The notes beneath the pieces were generated by a model that was not told the origin of the DNA, did no database searches, and worked only from the letters and a program-made list of their open reading frames with translations. From NCBI GenBank assembly GCA_022494885.1, contig JAGVSM010000978.1, positions 23,765-87,764 on the forward strand: a stretch of DNA of 64,000 nucleotides, written 5' to 3'. This DNA comes from Micrasema longulum. Taxonomy: Eukaryota > Arthropoda > Insecta > Trichoptera > Brachycentridae. Position 1 is the stretch's first letter; the number at the start of each line of letters is the position of its first letter. Shown here one piece after another: positions 42,380 to 52,439 of this stretch. Position numbers and translations under genes: made by a program.

Positions 42380-43145
42380 GATAACATTTTCATTGTTTGG
42401 ATTTTATCAAGAAATCGAGGTAATGTTACAATTGCATAATTCATCAACTGGTCTGTCGACAGAGCGAGAGAAAGCGTCCGGTAGTTAGGCTGTGCGCGGG
42501 AAAATCTACTGCAATTATTTTCGTTACGAGATGACAGTTCAAAAATGCTTAAATATGAGTTTGAAAGTAAAAACAGACTACCGGTCATTGTACCGAGATG
42601 CAATACGAATCTCAATATTATTCATAAATCACTCCTGTTTTCATCTTGAAATCGGATTTCACAGTGTTGTGATATAATTAATTCCCGAGAAAAATGATCA
42701 GTAATGTGTTTTACACATGATTTATTTTAAAAACAATAAGATTTTCTTCATGAAAGTGAAAAGAAACATTAACTCTTAAAGTCCGCTGTCTCAGAAAAAA
42801 ATGTGCGTTGCGGTGTTTGGTCAAATTAGACCTAGTTTTAAATGTCGCCTTTTAGGAATTTTTATAGGTTTTATAATAATATTTTGTCATCACAATATGC
42901 TCTGAATTATGTATAAAAGTATGATAAAGTTTTGTGTACATTTTTTCAATATTTATTCAAGGAAAATGACATATAAAAATTGCTTTTCAAACTATCGATA
43001 TTTTAAAATACTACTGGGCCTAATGAAACCCATCTCCGATACGTATAAATTTAAAATGATTAATGGTTTTTGGGTTGTATTGAAATTTATGTACAGGCAT
43101 GAAACATCACTCGTAAAAACGGCCCTATAAATATTGTCAAAATTT
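42380..43145. other. No gene recognised
   Basis: Frames of 61-79 codons overlap on both strands (42376-42677, 42909-43183). None has motifs. Confidence 0.4.
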
Positions 43146-43149
43146 ATAA

Positions 43150-43517
43150 TTATTATTATATCAACCGTGTCATCAGAAGTCAACCTCTGCTATTTATTAA
43201 ATCTTCTAAGAGCAACTTTTGTTTTTATGCCCCAATGTCCAGAATGTGTAGATTAGTCCATTCGTCACATAACTTGGAATTATTTGGGATAGATCTTCCG
43301 GCATTTCGTAGATCTCTTCGCGACTAAAACAGTGTGGGATGATGATGAATTGGCATGGTTCAGCTCAAAGTCCTATATGTTTATCGTGTTTATGAATATA
43401 TTGTATACCATTATTTTATTGCCCTTGTTTGTCTTTGCTACATAGTTTCTTGTTCTTTTTGTTCAGTTTCTTGGATATATGTTTCTTCATATAACTTTTG
43501 TAATTGGCTAAGCCATA
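43150..43517 (+). pseudogene. Jockey-like LINE tail interrupted by the TIR transposon
   Basis: Matches 39690-40000 step by step: CAACCGTGTCATCAGAAGTC, AGAGCAACTTTTGTTTTTAT, GGGATAGATCTTCCGGC, TGGCATGGTTCAGCTCAAAG and TTTTGTAATTGGCTAAGCC. The match stops where the transposon TIR begins. It may resume beyond it as TATAATACAAATAA (46800-46813), corresponding to TATAATAAATAAA of the LINE tail. Confidence 0.75.
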
Positions 43518-43992
43518 TACACACGGTTTTTAGGGCAAGGCCGCAAAACTTCAGAGGAACATTCCTCACGGTAAGTTTAAAAAAAATCCTAATAAAAAAT
43601 TTCCAAAAAGTAACTTTAAAAAAATAAAATTATCATCTCGAAATGGAGTAGATCTTTAATTTCTCGGACAAGCATCCCTTTGTAAACCCCTACCCCTCCT
43701 CAACCAAAAAAATGAAATAATTAAGGATTAACTACATTTTGAGATCATATATGAATACCAGAAACTTAAAAGGGTGTAAGTGCCATAAATAACGAAAATG
43801 ATTTTATTTAAGAAATGGATAGTATGTGCCAAGGCCAATGTCCTACAGAAGGGTATAAATGCCATTGTAGTACAAATAATATTTTATAAAAAATTCTAAA
43901 GATGGCGTTGGTTGTAAGTACCAACATCTGTTTTCCTTTAAAAGGTGTTAAGTGCCATCGCCAGTCATATGCTATTTGTAATTTGTATCAAA

Positions 43993-44157
43993 ATGGTTGA
44001 CAATGAACCGGTCTCTGTGAATAGTGGTGGCGTTAAAAGACGTAAAAAGGGGGAAAAAAGTGCCCAAGTGGCCCGAAAGAAGCTAAAAGATTCTGGACAA
44101 GAATATTTTACATCCAATAGAAAGTTGATTCCTGCAAAACGACCCCCAAATCAAGAG
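43993..44157 (+). CDS. Putative transposase, exon 1 (55 codons)
   Basis: Starts at ATG 43993 (MVDNEPVSVNSGG); an in-frame ATG at 43969 is also possible, but its extra residues look untranslated. The product is strongly basic, with KRRKKGEKSAQVARKKLKDS suggesting a nuclear-localisation or DNA-contact tail. It ends PAKRPPNQE, directly followed by a GTTTGT donor. Splicing to the acceptor at 44685 (ATTTTAG) preserves frame in phase 0 and places CICKCSYNCKE next, the Cys-rich block normal for this family at that position. Intron 44158-44685, 528 bases, AT-rich. The motif spacing to the subterminal repeats suggests transcription starts within the left arm. Confidence 0.7.
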
Positions 44158-44685
44158 GTTTGTACATTGTTTTAAATCTTCACCGGTTGTCTCTACTAGA
44201 TAAAATGTCACTCATCATGCGCTAGGGATGTGCCAACCTGTAATTTTCTGCCAACCATGACATAGTTTAAATGGAGTATTTGTATTGAATTCAATTTTTT
44301 AAATCTCCCGGTCAGAGGTATTTGGGTGAAACTTTATTTTTACTTGTTTTTAGGAGAGCAAAAAAAAGAATTTAAAAATATATATTTTATTATAAATTCG
44401 TTTAAAGATAATTAAACCTTAATAATTATATTTTCATGGATATTTTCGTAAATATTATTATTAATGTGTAAATAACTATGTTAACGGCATATCAGAAAAT
44501 AAGTTACGCCCTAATGATTGCAACCGGGAGAAATTACTATATCATTATTATACTCCACCACATTTAGTTCCTCTAGTTTAGTTTCTACTGAGTGATAGAT
44601 ATTGACCCTAAGTCCCTAAGATACGCCCACGGTTGCGTACCTATATTATCTATGTTGCTTTCATTCACTTCATTTTTTATTTTAG

Positions 44686-46289
44686 TGTATCTGCAAATGC
44701 AGCTATAACTGCAAAGAAATACCTTTCGAACAAAAGATGTCATTGTTCACGGACTTCTATGCGTTAAAAAACAATGAAAAGCAATCTTCTTTTCTGATGG
44801 GATTAATCCATTTGACAGAAATTAAAAGAAGAAGGCATGGAACCTATGAATCTCCTGCTCTAAGTAGGCGACAATGCACCGCATATTATATGCTTCCAGA
44901 TGGCAAGGGAAATGTTGTCGGTGTGTGCAAAGCAACGTTCATGAACATTTTTTCCCTTTCTCCAAAAAAGATTCAAGTACTACTCGATAAAAGAAACAAG
45001 GACATACAACCTACTTGGAATCAAGAGGAAACATCAATAAGAAAAAACGAAAATATTCAGACGAAGATGAGGATGAAATTAAACAACATGTAAATATGTT
45101 TCCCAGACTTGTAAGTCATTATGGTCGAGCGAGATCAGAGAAAGAATACTTAAGTCCAGATTTAAATATACATCGTTTGTTTAAAGCATTTAAGATATCT
45201 TTTCCGGAGTCAAAAGTCACATATAAGTTCTACTCTAAAATTTTTGGAAAGGAGTTTCCGAATTTAAAATTTGGCCAGAAACGAACTGATACATGTGCAA
45301 CGTGCGACCTCTATGTTGCTAAAATAAATGCCGATCCATCTAATAAAACAATACTGAAGAATCAACTTGAATTACACCATCGAAAAGCAGAAAAAGCAAC
45401 AAAACAGATGTCACTTGATATAAAAAAATCACAGATGCCGAGTAGTAATATATGCACTGCCGCCATGGACTTGCAACAAGTTTTGCTGACACCAACTTTA
45501 ACTCATGGGCCCATGTACTATTCGCGACAATTATCAAATTTCAATTTGGGTGTGCATATCGAAAATACCGGTGATGGGTATATGCTTATGTGGCATGAAG
45601 CTATTACAGGAAGAGGGGGAAATGCGATAGCATCCTGCATTTACAAAATGTTTTCTAATAATTTTATAAGAAAGGAGAATCTCATCATGTGGAGTGACAA
45701 TTGTAGTGGACAAAATAAAAATAAAATGATGATATTTTTATGGGCATATCTTGTGTATAAAAAAGTTTTTACATCGATAGAGCATAAATTTTTAATGAGC
45801 GGGCATTCATTCCTTAGCTGCGACAGGGACTTTGCTTTAATCGAAAAAAGGAAACGAGTAACACATTCCATTGTTCCTGCAGATCTTGTTGATATGATGA
45901 AAAATACTCGTGACAAGCAGCCTTTTAATGTTATTTCAATGACATCACATGATTTCATGGATTTTAAATTGGCTGCCGAAACATTTTTGAATACTACCAC
46001 AATGCAGATATCGAAGGCTCATCGCTTGAAATTCGTAAGTGATAATCCTTTCGTTGTCAAAATGAAAGAGACCCACAACTCTATGGAGCCCTGGAAAATT
46101 GTAAGATTATTGAAGAAGAACAAAAAGTTATCGGATTTAGATAATTATTTCTTAACCATGCTGAATTGCAAGAGCAAAATAACAGAAGATAAGAAAAAAG
46201 ATCTCAAAAATCTAATACCTTACTTGCACACGGAAGAACATAAACAGTTTTATAATAGAATTTTAGATATACACGATGTTGGGTGCTAA
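44686..46289 (+). pseudogene. Putative transposase, exon 2, with one frameshift (DUF7869-like family)
   Basis: Begins CICKCSYNCKE (a CxCxC...C cluster, probably metal-binding) and FYALKNNEKQSSFLMGLIHL, then RRQCTAYYMLPDGKGNVVGV and CKATFMNIF. The frame is lost near 45000-45020 and resumes one frame over at ESRGN, continuing unbroken to 46289. Later blocks: FPRLVSHYGRARSEKEYLSP, TDTCATCDLYVAKI (CxxC), AAMDLQQVLLTP, LSNFNLGVHIENTGDGYML, WHEAITGRGG, IMWSDNCSGQNKNKM, HKFLMSGHSFLSCDRDFALI and EKRKRV. The three acidic positions (MDLQ, WSDN, CDRDF/E) have the order and spacing of an RNase H-fold nuclease. Many animal genomes carry this uncharacterised family. I infer transposase activity from the surrounding TIRs and the related MITE; this copy is disabled unless the shift is a sequencing error. 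The 118-codon frame at 44737-45093 and the long frame from 45015 are its two halves. Confidence 0.78.
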
Positions 46290-46801
46290 ATAGTAATTAT
46301 ACTGAATTATAAATACCATGGGAATTTTCATCGTCGTCACATCACTATTATAGATAGATGAAACAGTGGATGTACCTATTTCTTTATTCTCACTAAGGCA
46401 CTAACACCTTTATTGCTTTAGAGAGCAGGGCACTTTGGCCCTTTTAAAAGAAACTAACAACGGTACATGAGACTTTCTTTTAAATTATTTGTTTTTTTGA
46501 TTTTATACTTAGTTTAATATGTCTTTTTTATATATTTTTTACTAAACTACATTAAAATATGCTCTTTTGTTGATTTGGCATAAAAATAAAATAATGTTTT
46601 CTTTGAATTATTATGTGTATTTTTAATTTCCCGTCTGCTTTCCTTTTTTGTCCATGGCACATAGAGCCTTTTAAGTTTCTGGTATTCAATATATTTTATT
46701 TTGTTCAAAAATGACTTTTTGAAAAAAAAAAAAAAAAATTTAAGGTTACCATGAAGAATATTCCTCTGAAGTTTCGCGGTCTGGCCATGAAAAACCGCGT
46801 A

Positions 46802-46862
46802 TAATACAAATAAGCCCTGTAAATGGCTAGACATCATATTTACTTCTCTAAAATGTTAAATG
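46802..46862 (+). mobile_element. Family A scrap at the transposon's right flank
   Basis: AATAAGCCCTGTAAATGGCT then AGACATCATATTTACTTCTC matches the end of the family A body. It adjoins the possible LINE-tail remnant TATAATACAAAT. Confidence 0.6.
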
Positions 46863-46864
46863 TT

Positions 46865-47030
46865 CTAAAATTTCTAATATACAATTTAATTTTACTCGTT
46901 ACAGATTTGCATAATCTTTAAATTTCAGCATTCATGATGTTATCTTACTTGCATTAATTTCCCACACGTTCTTATATAATATTTTATTACTTGTACGAAA
47001 ATATAAGAAATTCATTGTGTAGTGTTGTTG
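46865..47030. other. Short AT-rich gap, nothing recognised
   Basis: No feature supported. Confidence 0.4.
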
Positions 47031-47034
47031 TTTT

Positions 47035-47345
47035 GTCAGTTTAATGAGCGGGTATTTATTGAGTAACTCGAGCAGTGTGCATCAAGTGAGGTTTCTAATG
47101 CACAATAATGCACGACTGCACACAGTGCACTCAGCGCCGAGGAAGGTACTCACCCAGGTCGTGTCGTATTGCACATTTGTAGCCCCACTCACCGGTGCAA
47201 GTGCGGACTCGAGTACTCACACCGACTCATTTACAGCCCACTCACAACTCACTTGACATCGCGTGAAGCTAGCGGACAGAGAACGAGACACTCCCACCAA
47301 CTTGCCGAGTACGAGTAGCCTCGATGAGCGGTCGAGTATTAGATG
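47035..47345. other. GC-richer block dense in ACTC/GAGT motifs
   Basis: About 300 bases with roughly a dozen ACTCAC, ACTCGAG, CACTCA and GAGTAC(GAG) elements, e.g. CGGACTCGAGTACTCACACC and AGCCCACTCACAACTCACTT. Several CpG and TGCAC/GTGCA words also occur (GCACGACTGCACACAGTGCA). The flanks are far more AT-rich. The 70-codon frame at 47044-47256 results from composition. It could be a regulatory cluster, an eroded satellite or part of an LTR; I cannot choose. Confidence 0.4.
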
Positions 47346-47850
47346 GGTATATTTAAATTTCACTTCGCTGCTTTACACTTATCCATTTCTATTGCATTAT
47401 TTATTATTAAGGATAAATTAATTATAATCTGCATTTTAAAAATATTTTCGTATTATGAAACTTGTACACGACAAACACAAGCAGCGCTATTTTATATTTT
47501 CATATCTAGTACATTATATTCATTCGCCTAATCAGAGTTTAGCTGTATTTTCGTAATTTGTTATTCAATATAAACATTTAAAGAAATATTTTTATTGAAA
47601 GCAGAATAATTTATTGGGTTATTTAACCATTTTGTGTTCGAATCCCACAATTGTTTTTTGATTTTATTTTATACTTTTTCAATTTGTATTTTTGCATTAG
47701 TTTATTTTGTATATTATACAATTTCGCAATTTAAAAATATATAAGTACTCGTACACCTACATTAATTTGTGTCAATTAAAAAAAAACTGATAGCTTTTTG
47801 AAGGTTTCTGCGTTCGTTTATACATTGTCTTATTTCTACATTCATTTGAA
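47346..47850. other. AT-rich, nothing recognised
   Basis: A 62-codon hydrophobic frame (47343-47531) without motifs. Confidence 0.4.
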
Positions 47851-47854
47851 GAAT

Positions 47855-48125
47855 AACTCATCATCATCACTCCCTTTCCACACTTAATGATGCATAGGGC
47901 ACTCTGCATTGGTAAACCAATCGCAGCGTATCTTGATAAAAAAAAATTGTTACATGAAGGTAAGATGATCAGTCTTACGCTTCAGGTACCAGTCCAGGGA
48001 CTATGAAATACTCTAGTGTGAAAAACCCTTTTAAATAAATATTACAAATCAACCATGCCGGGAATCGAACCCGAGACCTCTTGCATGGTAGGCAAACGCG
48101 CTGACCATTACACCACGGGGCCGAC
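47855..48125 (-). mobile_element. SINE (ATG-tail family), full-length minus-strand copy
   Basis: Best copy. The tRNA-like head is at the right (about 48055-48123). In reverse it gives GTCGGCCCCGTGGTGTAATG, GTCAGCGCGTTTGCC as A-box region and a perfect B box GGTTCGATTCC. The body carries TTCAGGTACCAGTCCAGGGA and GATGCATAGGGCACTCTGCA on the plus strand, and the 3' tail is (ATG)n, seen as CATCATCATCA at the left. Expected to be pol III-transcribed and mobilised by a LINE with a similar (GAT)n tail, possibly the RTE at 62679. Confidence 0.88.
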
Positions 48126-48129
48126 GAAC

Positions 48130-49365
48130 TCAAATGAACCTTTTTTATCATTTTGTTAAACGAATTGCAAAATAGTCTTTAAGCTAGAAAAGTATCTTTA
48201 TTTAGAAAAGTTTGCATATACTGGCTTAAAAATAGATAATATTTATAGATTTAATATGTTCGTTTTTTTACGACTCCATAAAGGTTGGTACTTAATCTAG
48301 ACCTTACCGGTCACAATCCGCGTTAAAACATTTATTTACAATATTTATTTTATGGAACTTTTTATAAAAGTGTATTTATGATATTAATTTTAAAGCAAAT
48401 ATATTATAATATATTATAAATAAATAAATAAATATATTATATTATAATCTGTACATCAAAGGATAAACCAAGGAAGTCACATTGAACGAAATGTTTAGGA
48501 AACAAGATTTTGTGATTGCGCGTTTTCCAAAACATTATAACTTTTGAAACAAATGAGATAATTTCAATCTACAAAGAACTTTCGATGTAAAATAATTATA
48601 TATTTGATTGCGTACCTGGGACTACTGATGTTTTTTTTTCCACTAAAACAAAGTGAACTTCAGATTTTATTTCAACTTAAACAAGCATTTTTATGACGAA
48701 AATGGACTTCGGTGTTTTATTCACGTATAATATAGCTTATCGCGATAATTTCTGCATTTTAAACTTCAAAACGGCAAAAAGTGGACTCCCGTACGGATTA
48801 GAATAAATTAAAAATTGTGCCTTAGTATTTACGTACCTACCTTTGCAAAATATGAATTTATGGTAGATTAATGAATTACGTAGGTTCTTTGACATTTTGA
48901 ATAATTTAAAATCTACATGTTCTGTTTTAAAAAAACATGGTTTTGCCGTCATTCGTTATTGTCATCAGAGAGTGCCAGAAATTATACAGAAATTAACATC
49001 GACCAATTGATTTATAGTAACTTTGAGAAACTTCTTGTTTCTACATTACCGTTCATTAATAGGTGGATAATTATTAACAACAGAATTTTCTTTTGTAAAA
49101 TCTGCCATCTTTGTTAAGCATAGTTGTGTTTTTCGTTTTGTAATAACTGATAGTGAGTTTTCTTGTTATGCTTGAGTTAAAAGTTGAAACAGATAAACAT
49201 GAGTGTGTGATCGCTTTACCTGTATACTCTTTAAGACCTGATAGGTGAGAATTATTATTTTATAACGTTATTTTAATTAACGATCAATTTACTATTAAGA
49301 ACTTTATTATACACCGCCTTTAATGAATACAAGTAAAACAACTGAAACCTAATTTAAAAAATACT
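48130..49365. other. No gene recognised
   Basis: AT-rich with an (AAAT)n run near 48415. Frames at 48737-48952 (minus) and 48917-49117 lack motifs. Confidence 0.4.
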
Positions 49366-49369
49366 TTCT

Positions 49370-49525
49370 GGCGTAGGGGAAATAATTCAGTCAGATGAAT
49401 CCCACTTTAGTCTTCAATCAATAAAAGTTTCAGGTCTTTTACTTTACAGAAGTCGTCAGATGAAAAAGTTGAGAAAATAATCAAACGTAGGCAGAGTGGT
49501 GAATGTTACACAGTTTTAAAAGTGA
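49370..49525 (+). mobile_element. Family A repeat, diverged partial copy
   Basis: GGAAATAATTCAGTCAGATG, AAAAGTTTCAGGTCTTTTAC, GTCGTCAGATGAAAAAGTTG, GGCAGAGTGGTGAATGTTAC and ACAGTTT are family body blocks in order. Confidence 0.65.
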
Positions 49526-49529
49526 TCTA

Positions 49530-50155
49530 GTAGTTTATTTGCAATCTCATAATATTTTTTTTATATGTTTCTAATAATATTAATTAACCTTAGATATCGG
49601 TGGCTTCAGCTGTTTTATCTTCCTGCTTGCAGAACCAGCCTGCCAATGGTAATGCCAGTAGAAAGAGCAACGTCTTAATCGTATCTTTCAGATATTGCCA
49701 TCTTTCATGTTTACTGAAAGAGCGTTCAGAGAGGAAAGTTCCCCTTCACTCTAATTACTGGGTAGTTTTTAAATTTACTTGTTCACATTAATGTGCTAGA
49801 ATAGGGGGTAGTTATTTGTTTACTTAACAACTACTACTGGCGAAGCGTGAACCGGTACCGACAGCGGGTATATTAAATTTTGTTAATGTCACAGCGCAAA
49901 TGGATTATAAGGGAATTGAGTGAAATGGACTGACCTTTTTAAAGATTTTTCTTATTCCTCTAGAAATCTGCGGTAAAATTCCACGCTGTTGGTATCTTCA
50001 TTATCTTTTACACGGTAAATTTATTTCTTATTAATTATGTTTTTAATTTGATTTTGGTTTTGTACCGAAATTTGTGATTGACATGTACTTATATCATGTT
50101 CAAAGCGGACACTGACATCGGGTAATAAATAATAACTATTAATTTGGTTTTCGAA
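49530..50155. other. No gene recognised
   Basis: A 63-codon frame (49600-49791) has no motif. Confidence 0.4.
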
Positions 50156-50159
50156 ATCT

Positions 50160-50575
50160 TCAAATACAGGATTGAATTTGGCGAGAGAAAAGGAGCGCTT
50201 GCAAAATCAATGCATCCGTTTTATTTTTAATCTCAAAAAGTATGACCATGTATCACCGTTTCGCTCCGAACTCAAGTGGCTTTTTTTTATCAGCGAATAA
50301 ATATTTAATCACTCTCACTTCTTTATTTTTCACAATCCTTGCGCTCCAAAATATCTTGCGGAGAATTTCATTTACCTTTCTGATCATGGTCTTTCGCTTC
50401 GCTCTTCTCAGGAGAAAACACTTTCCATTGCTCGACATAGTACATAATTTTTCAGCTATTTCTTTTCCGTCCAAGCTGCTAGACTTTGCAATGAGCTACC
50501 TCTTCATATAAAAAATGCACTTTCTCTAGCCACTTTCAAGAAACGCCTGAAACAATATTAAATATCCCTAGAATC
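50160..50575 (+). pseudogene. LINE ORF2 C-terminus, frameshifted
   Basis: Blocks in several frames: ENRIRFIFNLKKYDHVS-like at about 50205-50255, ELKWLFLSANKYLITLTSLF, FFTILALQNI, a decayed R/S/F-rich middle, and ARLCNELPLHIKNALSLATF ending KKRLKQY stop near 50560. The 'R.CNELP..I....S...FKKRLK' end is that of jockey/R1-related LINEs. Several shifts, no RT catalytic block. The 89- and 73-residue frames here are pieces and shadows. Confidence 0.65.
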
Positions 50576-50859
50576 CTGAACTCCCTGAGTTTAACTACTC
50601 TTTTTTTTCTTTTCTTAAATATGTATTTTTAACCCTTTTTTCTTTCTTTGGTTCTTCTTTCTCTCTCCTTCCAAACACACTATCTGATCTCACATTCCTC
50701 ATAATTTAACATGTGTAACATTATGTACTTTTTAAAATTTTATTGAAGTTAATATGTGCAAGTCTTATCTCCCAATTAAAAAACAGCGGTTATTTTTAAT
50801 TAATTCCCTTTTAAAAAAAAATATGTATGTATCTATCGTTTTACACGCTCTTTTGTGTT

Positions 50860-51135
50860 CGTCAACTTGGGCATCCAGACAAATCCGCAATAGCGGAACA
50901 CTTTATAGACACAGGCCATTTTTTCGCCTTTGAACCAAAAATTCTACATAAACCTAGTAATTATAGTGCACGAATAATAAAAGAGGCAATTAAAATACAC
51001 AGACATCCAAATAATATAAACAAAGACGACGGGCTTAAATTAAATTCAACATGGTTCCCAGCACTACATATGACAAAAACGAATAGATATGTGCCTACTG
51101 CTGGCTGCGACACAGTACAAATTACTAGTACATAA
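50860..51135 (+). pseudogene. Penelope-like element, GIY-YIG endonuclease C-terminus (5'-truncated)
   Basis: The last about 90 codons read RQLGHPDKSAIAEHFIDTGH, PKILHKPSNYSARIIKEAIK, IHRHPNNINKDDGLKLNSTW and FPALHMTK, ending at 51135. The xxKSAIAEH...H, YxxRxxxEAxxI and NxNxxxGxxLxxxWxPxL features are those of the C-terminal GIY-YIG endonuclease of Penelope-like retroelements, which cuts target DNA for insertion. The GIY and YIG motifs and the RT lie upstream and are missing, so it cannot act. Followed by the tandem repeat and hammerhead-like motif of the next two entries, as expected for a PLE terminal region. Confidence 0.75.
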
Positions 51136-51220
51136 ACATAATTATTCTTTCCTACAAGACTAGAAATGTGCCTACTGCTGGCTGTGACACGGTACAAATT
51201 ACTAGTACATAAACACATAT
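51089..51220 (+). repeat. Tandem duplication, period 77 bp, in the PLE 3' region
   Basis: ATGTGCCTACTGCTGGCTGC and ACAAATTACTAGTACATAAA at 51089-51140 recur at 51166-51216 with two substitutions. The first unit covers the ORF stop, so part of the C-terminal coding sequence is duplicated. The minus-strand frame at 50961-51314 is a shadow of this duplication. Confidence 0.85.
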
Positions 51221-51242
51221 ATTTCTTTATAAAACACACAGT

Positions 51243-51292
51243 TTTCCCTGAAGATGGCTCCTGCAATGGTAGCCGAAACGTCGGATCAAATC
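51243..51292 (+). ncRNA. Hammerhead-like motif 4, in the PLE terminal region
   Basis: CTGAAGA at 51248, then a GGCT/AGCC stem II with a CCTGCAATGGT loop, GAAAC, and a GTC cleavage triplet at 51280-51282. TTTCC before and GGAT after could form stem I. One extra T lies between the core and stem II. PLE terminal repeats are known to carry hammerhead ribozymes, so the location 110 bases after the GIY-YIG stop makes this credible. Activity inferred only. Confidence 0.6.
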
Positions 51293-51299
51293 CAACATA

Positions 51300-51850
51300 C
51301 ACGGTATTACCCAAAAAAGATACATAATATTGATGAAAGTGACCGTGAAAACCTTCGCACCTATTTAAAAGGAGACAGGTTTAGGAATTACGCTGTTACA
51401 CATTATCAAAAACGGCCTAACCAATTACAGACTCATATAGTTTTTGCAATATGGCTATAATATTTGTCTCTTGGGCGAACATTTTTTATTGAAATGTTTT
51501 TGTATAATGCTGTCACGAATGTGTCGTAAAATGTCGTAAACGATTACGTTGTATATTTATTATTCGTTTCGATGGAATTCTCTCCCAAGTCCATTCACAA
51601 TTCACACGGTCCAGCGGGCGCGGGCGGCTGCATACATCTCTTACGCAATGTACCAAGTCCATTAAAGTACACAAAACACACAATATCATGTACATAAACC
51701 CACACATATGCCGTGCATTGTGTCAAATTATGTTGGTGTTTAGTTGTGCACATGTATTTGATGATAATATAGGCAGTGCGTGGCCTTTCATTGTTCTACA
51801 CTATGTGGCACAGTCACCCACTGCCGTATTGAGAAGTGATCATTGATATA
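51300..51850. other. No gene recognised
   Basis: The first 170 bases hold a frame (to 51460) with NIDESDRENLRTYLKGDRFR, which looks protein-like but matches nothing I know; it may be PLE 5' sequence of an adjoining tandem copy. The part at 51570-51640 is GC-richer (GGTCCAGCGGGCGCGGGCGG). Confidence 0.35.
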
Positions 51851-51854
51851 TAAT

Positions 51855-52354
51855 ACACTAGCGGACCCGACCGACGTTCGGAAAAAGACTTTTCATTGAA
51901 AAGTAGGTACCTAGGTACTTGTTTATGGTCGAGTTCCAAAACATTAAATAATTTATTTTTAAATATAGAATTCTTTTTGCAAATATCAAACTTGGCTCTT
52001 CTCACTAATGTCAGTAAATATTATTTTAGTATTACCAGAAATCCAGTAAAAATAAATAAATTAGAAGAAATTATAAGGAATGTAAAAAAAGAATCTGAAT
52101 TGGATCCATAAAAAACAACATCCTTCCATTTCTTTTGTATATATGCATTCTCGTCGAATGGCAACCCTGGCAGGTCAATAAAAATAAGATTTATGTTTCT
52201 AACTTCTTTTACAGATTCAATTGAAAAATTTAATATCTACAAACACGCGCAGCGCAAAGATCTACATTTCGCTGAAAACCGCACGTAAATCGGTTTAGCC
52301 GTTTAGGAGGAGTTCAGTGACATCACACGTATATAAGAATTATATACATAAAGA
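51855..52354 (-). mobile_element. Helitron-like non-autonomous element, minus strand
   Basis: In reverse it ends CGAACGTCGGTCGGGTCCGC then TAG followed by T, the CTAG(T) Helitron 3' terminus after a GC hairpin. Its 5' end is near 52354, reading TCTTTATGTATATAATTCTT in reverse, with ACTGAACTCCTCCTAAACGG and GTGCGGTTTTCAGCGAAATG inside. No Rep/helicase. Inserts of this type go between A and T; here the flank is A (plus-strand ATACACT). Confidence 0.7.
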
Positions 52355-52439
52355 TAGACATACCCTATAGAGTAAAATATTTTAAATACTAGTGACACGA
52401 AAATGTACCCTTAGATACTGTGTACTTTTTATTCATACC

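Larger units (their letters stand above)
43518..46801 (+). mobile_element. TIR transposon encoding a DUF7869-like protein (candidate autonomous element)
   Basis: A 3.28-kb element. The left terminus reads TACACACGGTTTTTAGGGCA and continues CCGCAAAACTTCAGAGGAAC; the right terminus read in reverse gives TACGCGGTTTTTCATGGCCA and CCGCGAAACTTCAGAGGAAT, then both continue ATTC...GGTAA. A second inverted block, GAATACCAGAAACTTAAAAG...GTGCCAT, lies at 43752-43785 and reversed at 46654-46687, so the arms extend over 110-270 bases. Subterminal copies of GGTGTTAAGTGCCAT-like motifs occur at about 43772, 43845 and 43944 on the left, and reversed at about 46395 on the right. One spliced gene lies inside on the plus strand. 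The element is inserted in a LINE tail. The MITE at 6302-6675 shares its termini. The target duplication is not resolvable in the TA-rich junction. Confidence 0.8.

Noticed and set aside
44158..44685. Treating 43993-44175 as a complete small gene ending at the in-frame stop after VCTLF
   Set aside because: A phase-0 splice from 44157 to 44686 adds the family's Cys-rich block directly, so the frame beyond 44157 is intron.
45340..46000. Minus-strand frames inside the transposase (65 and 119 codons)
   Set aside because: Shadows of the plus-strand coding sequence, which has strong family motifs.
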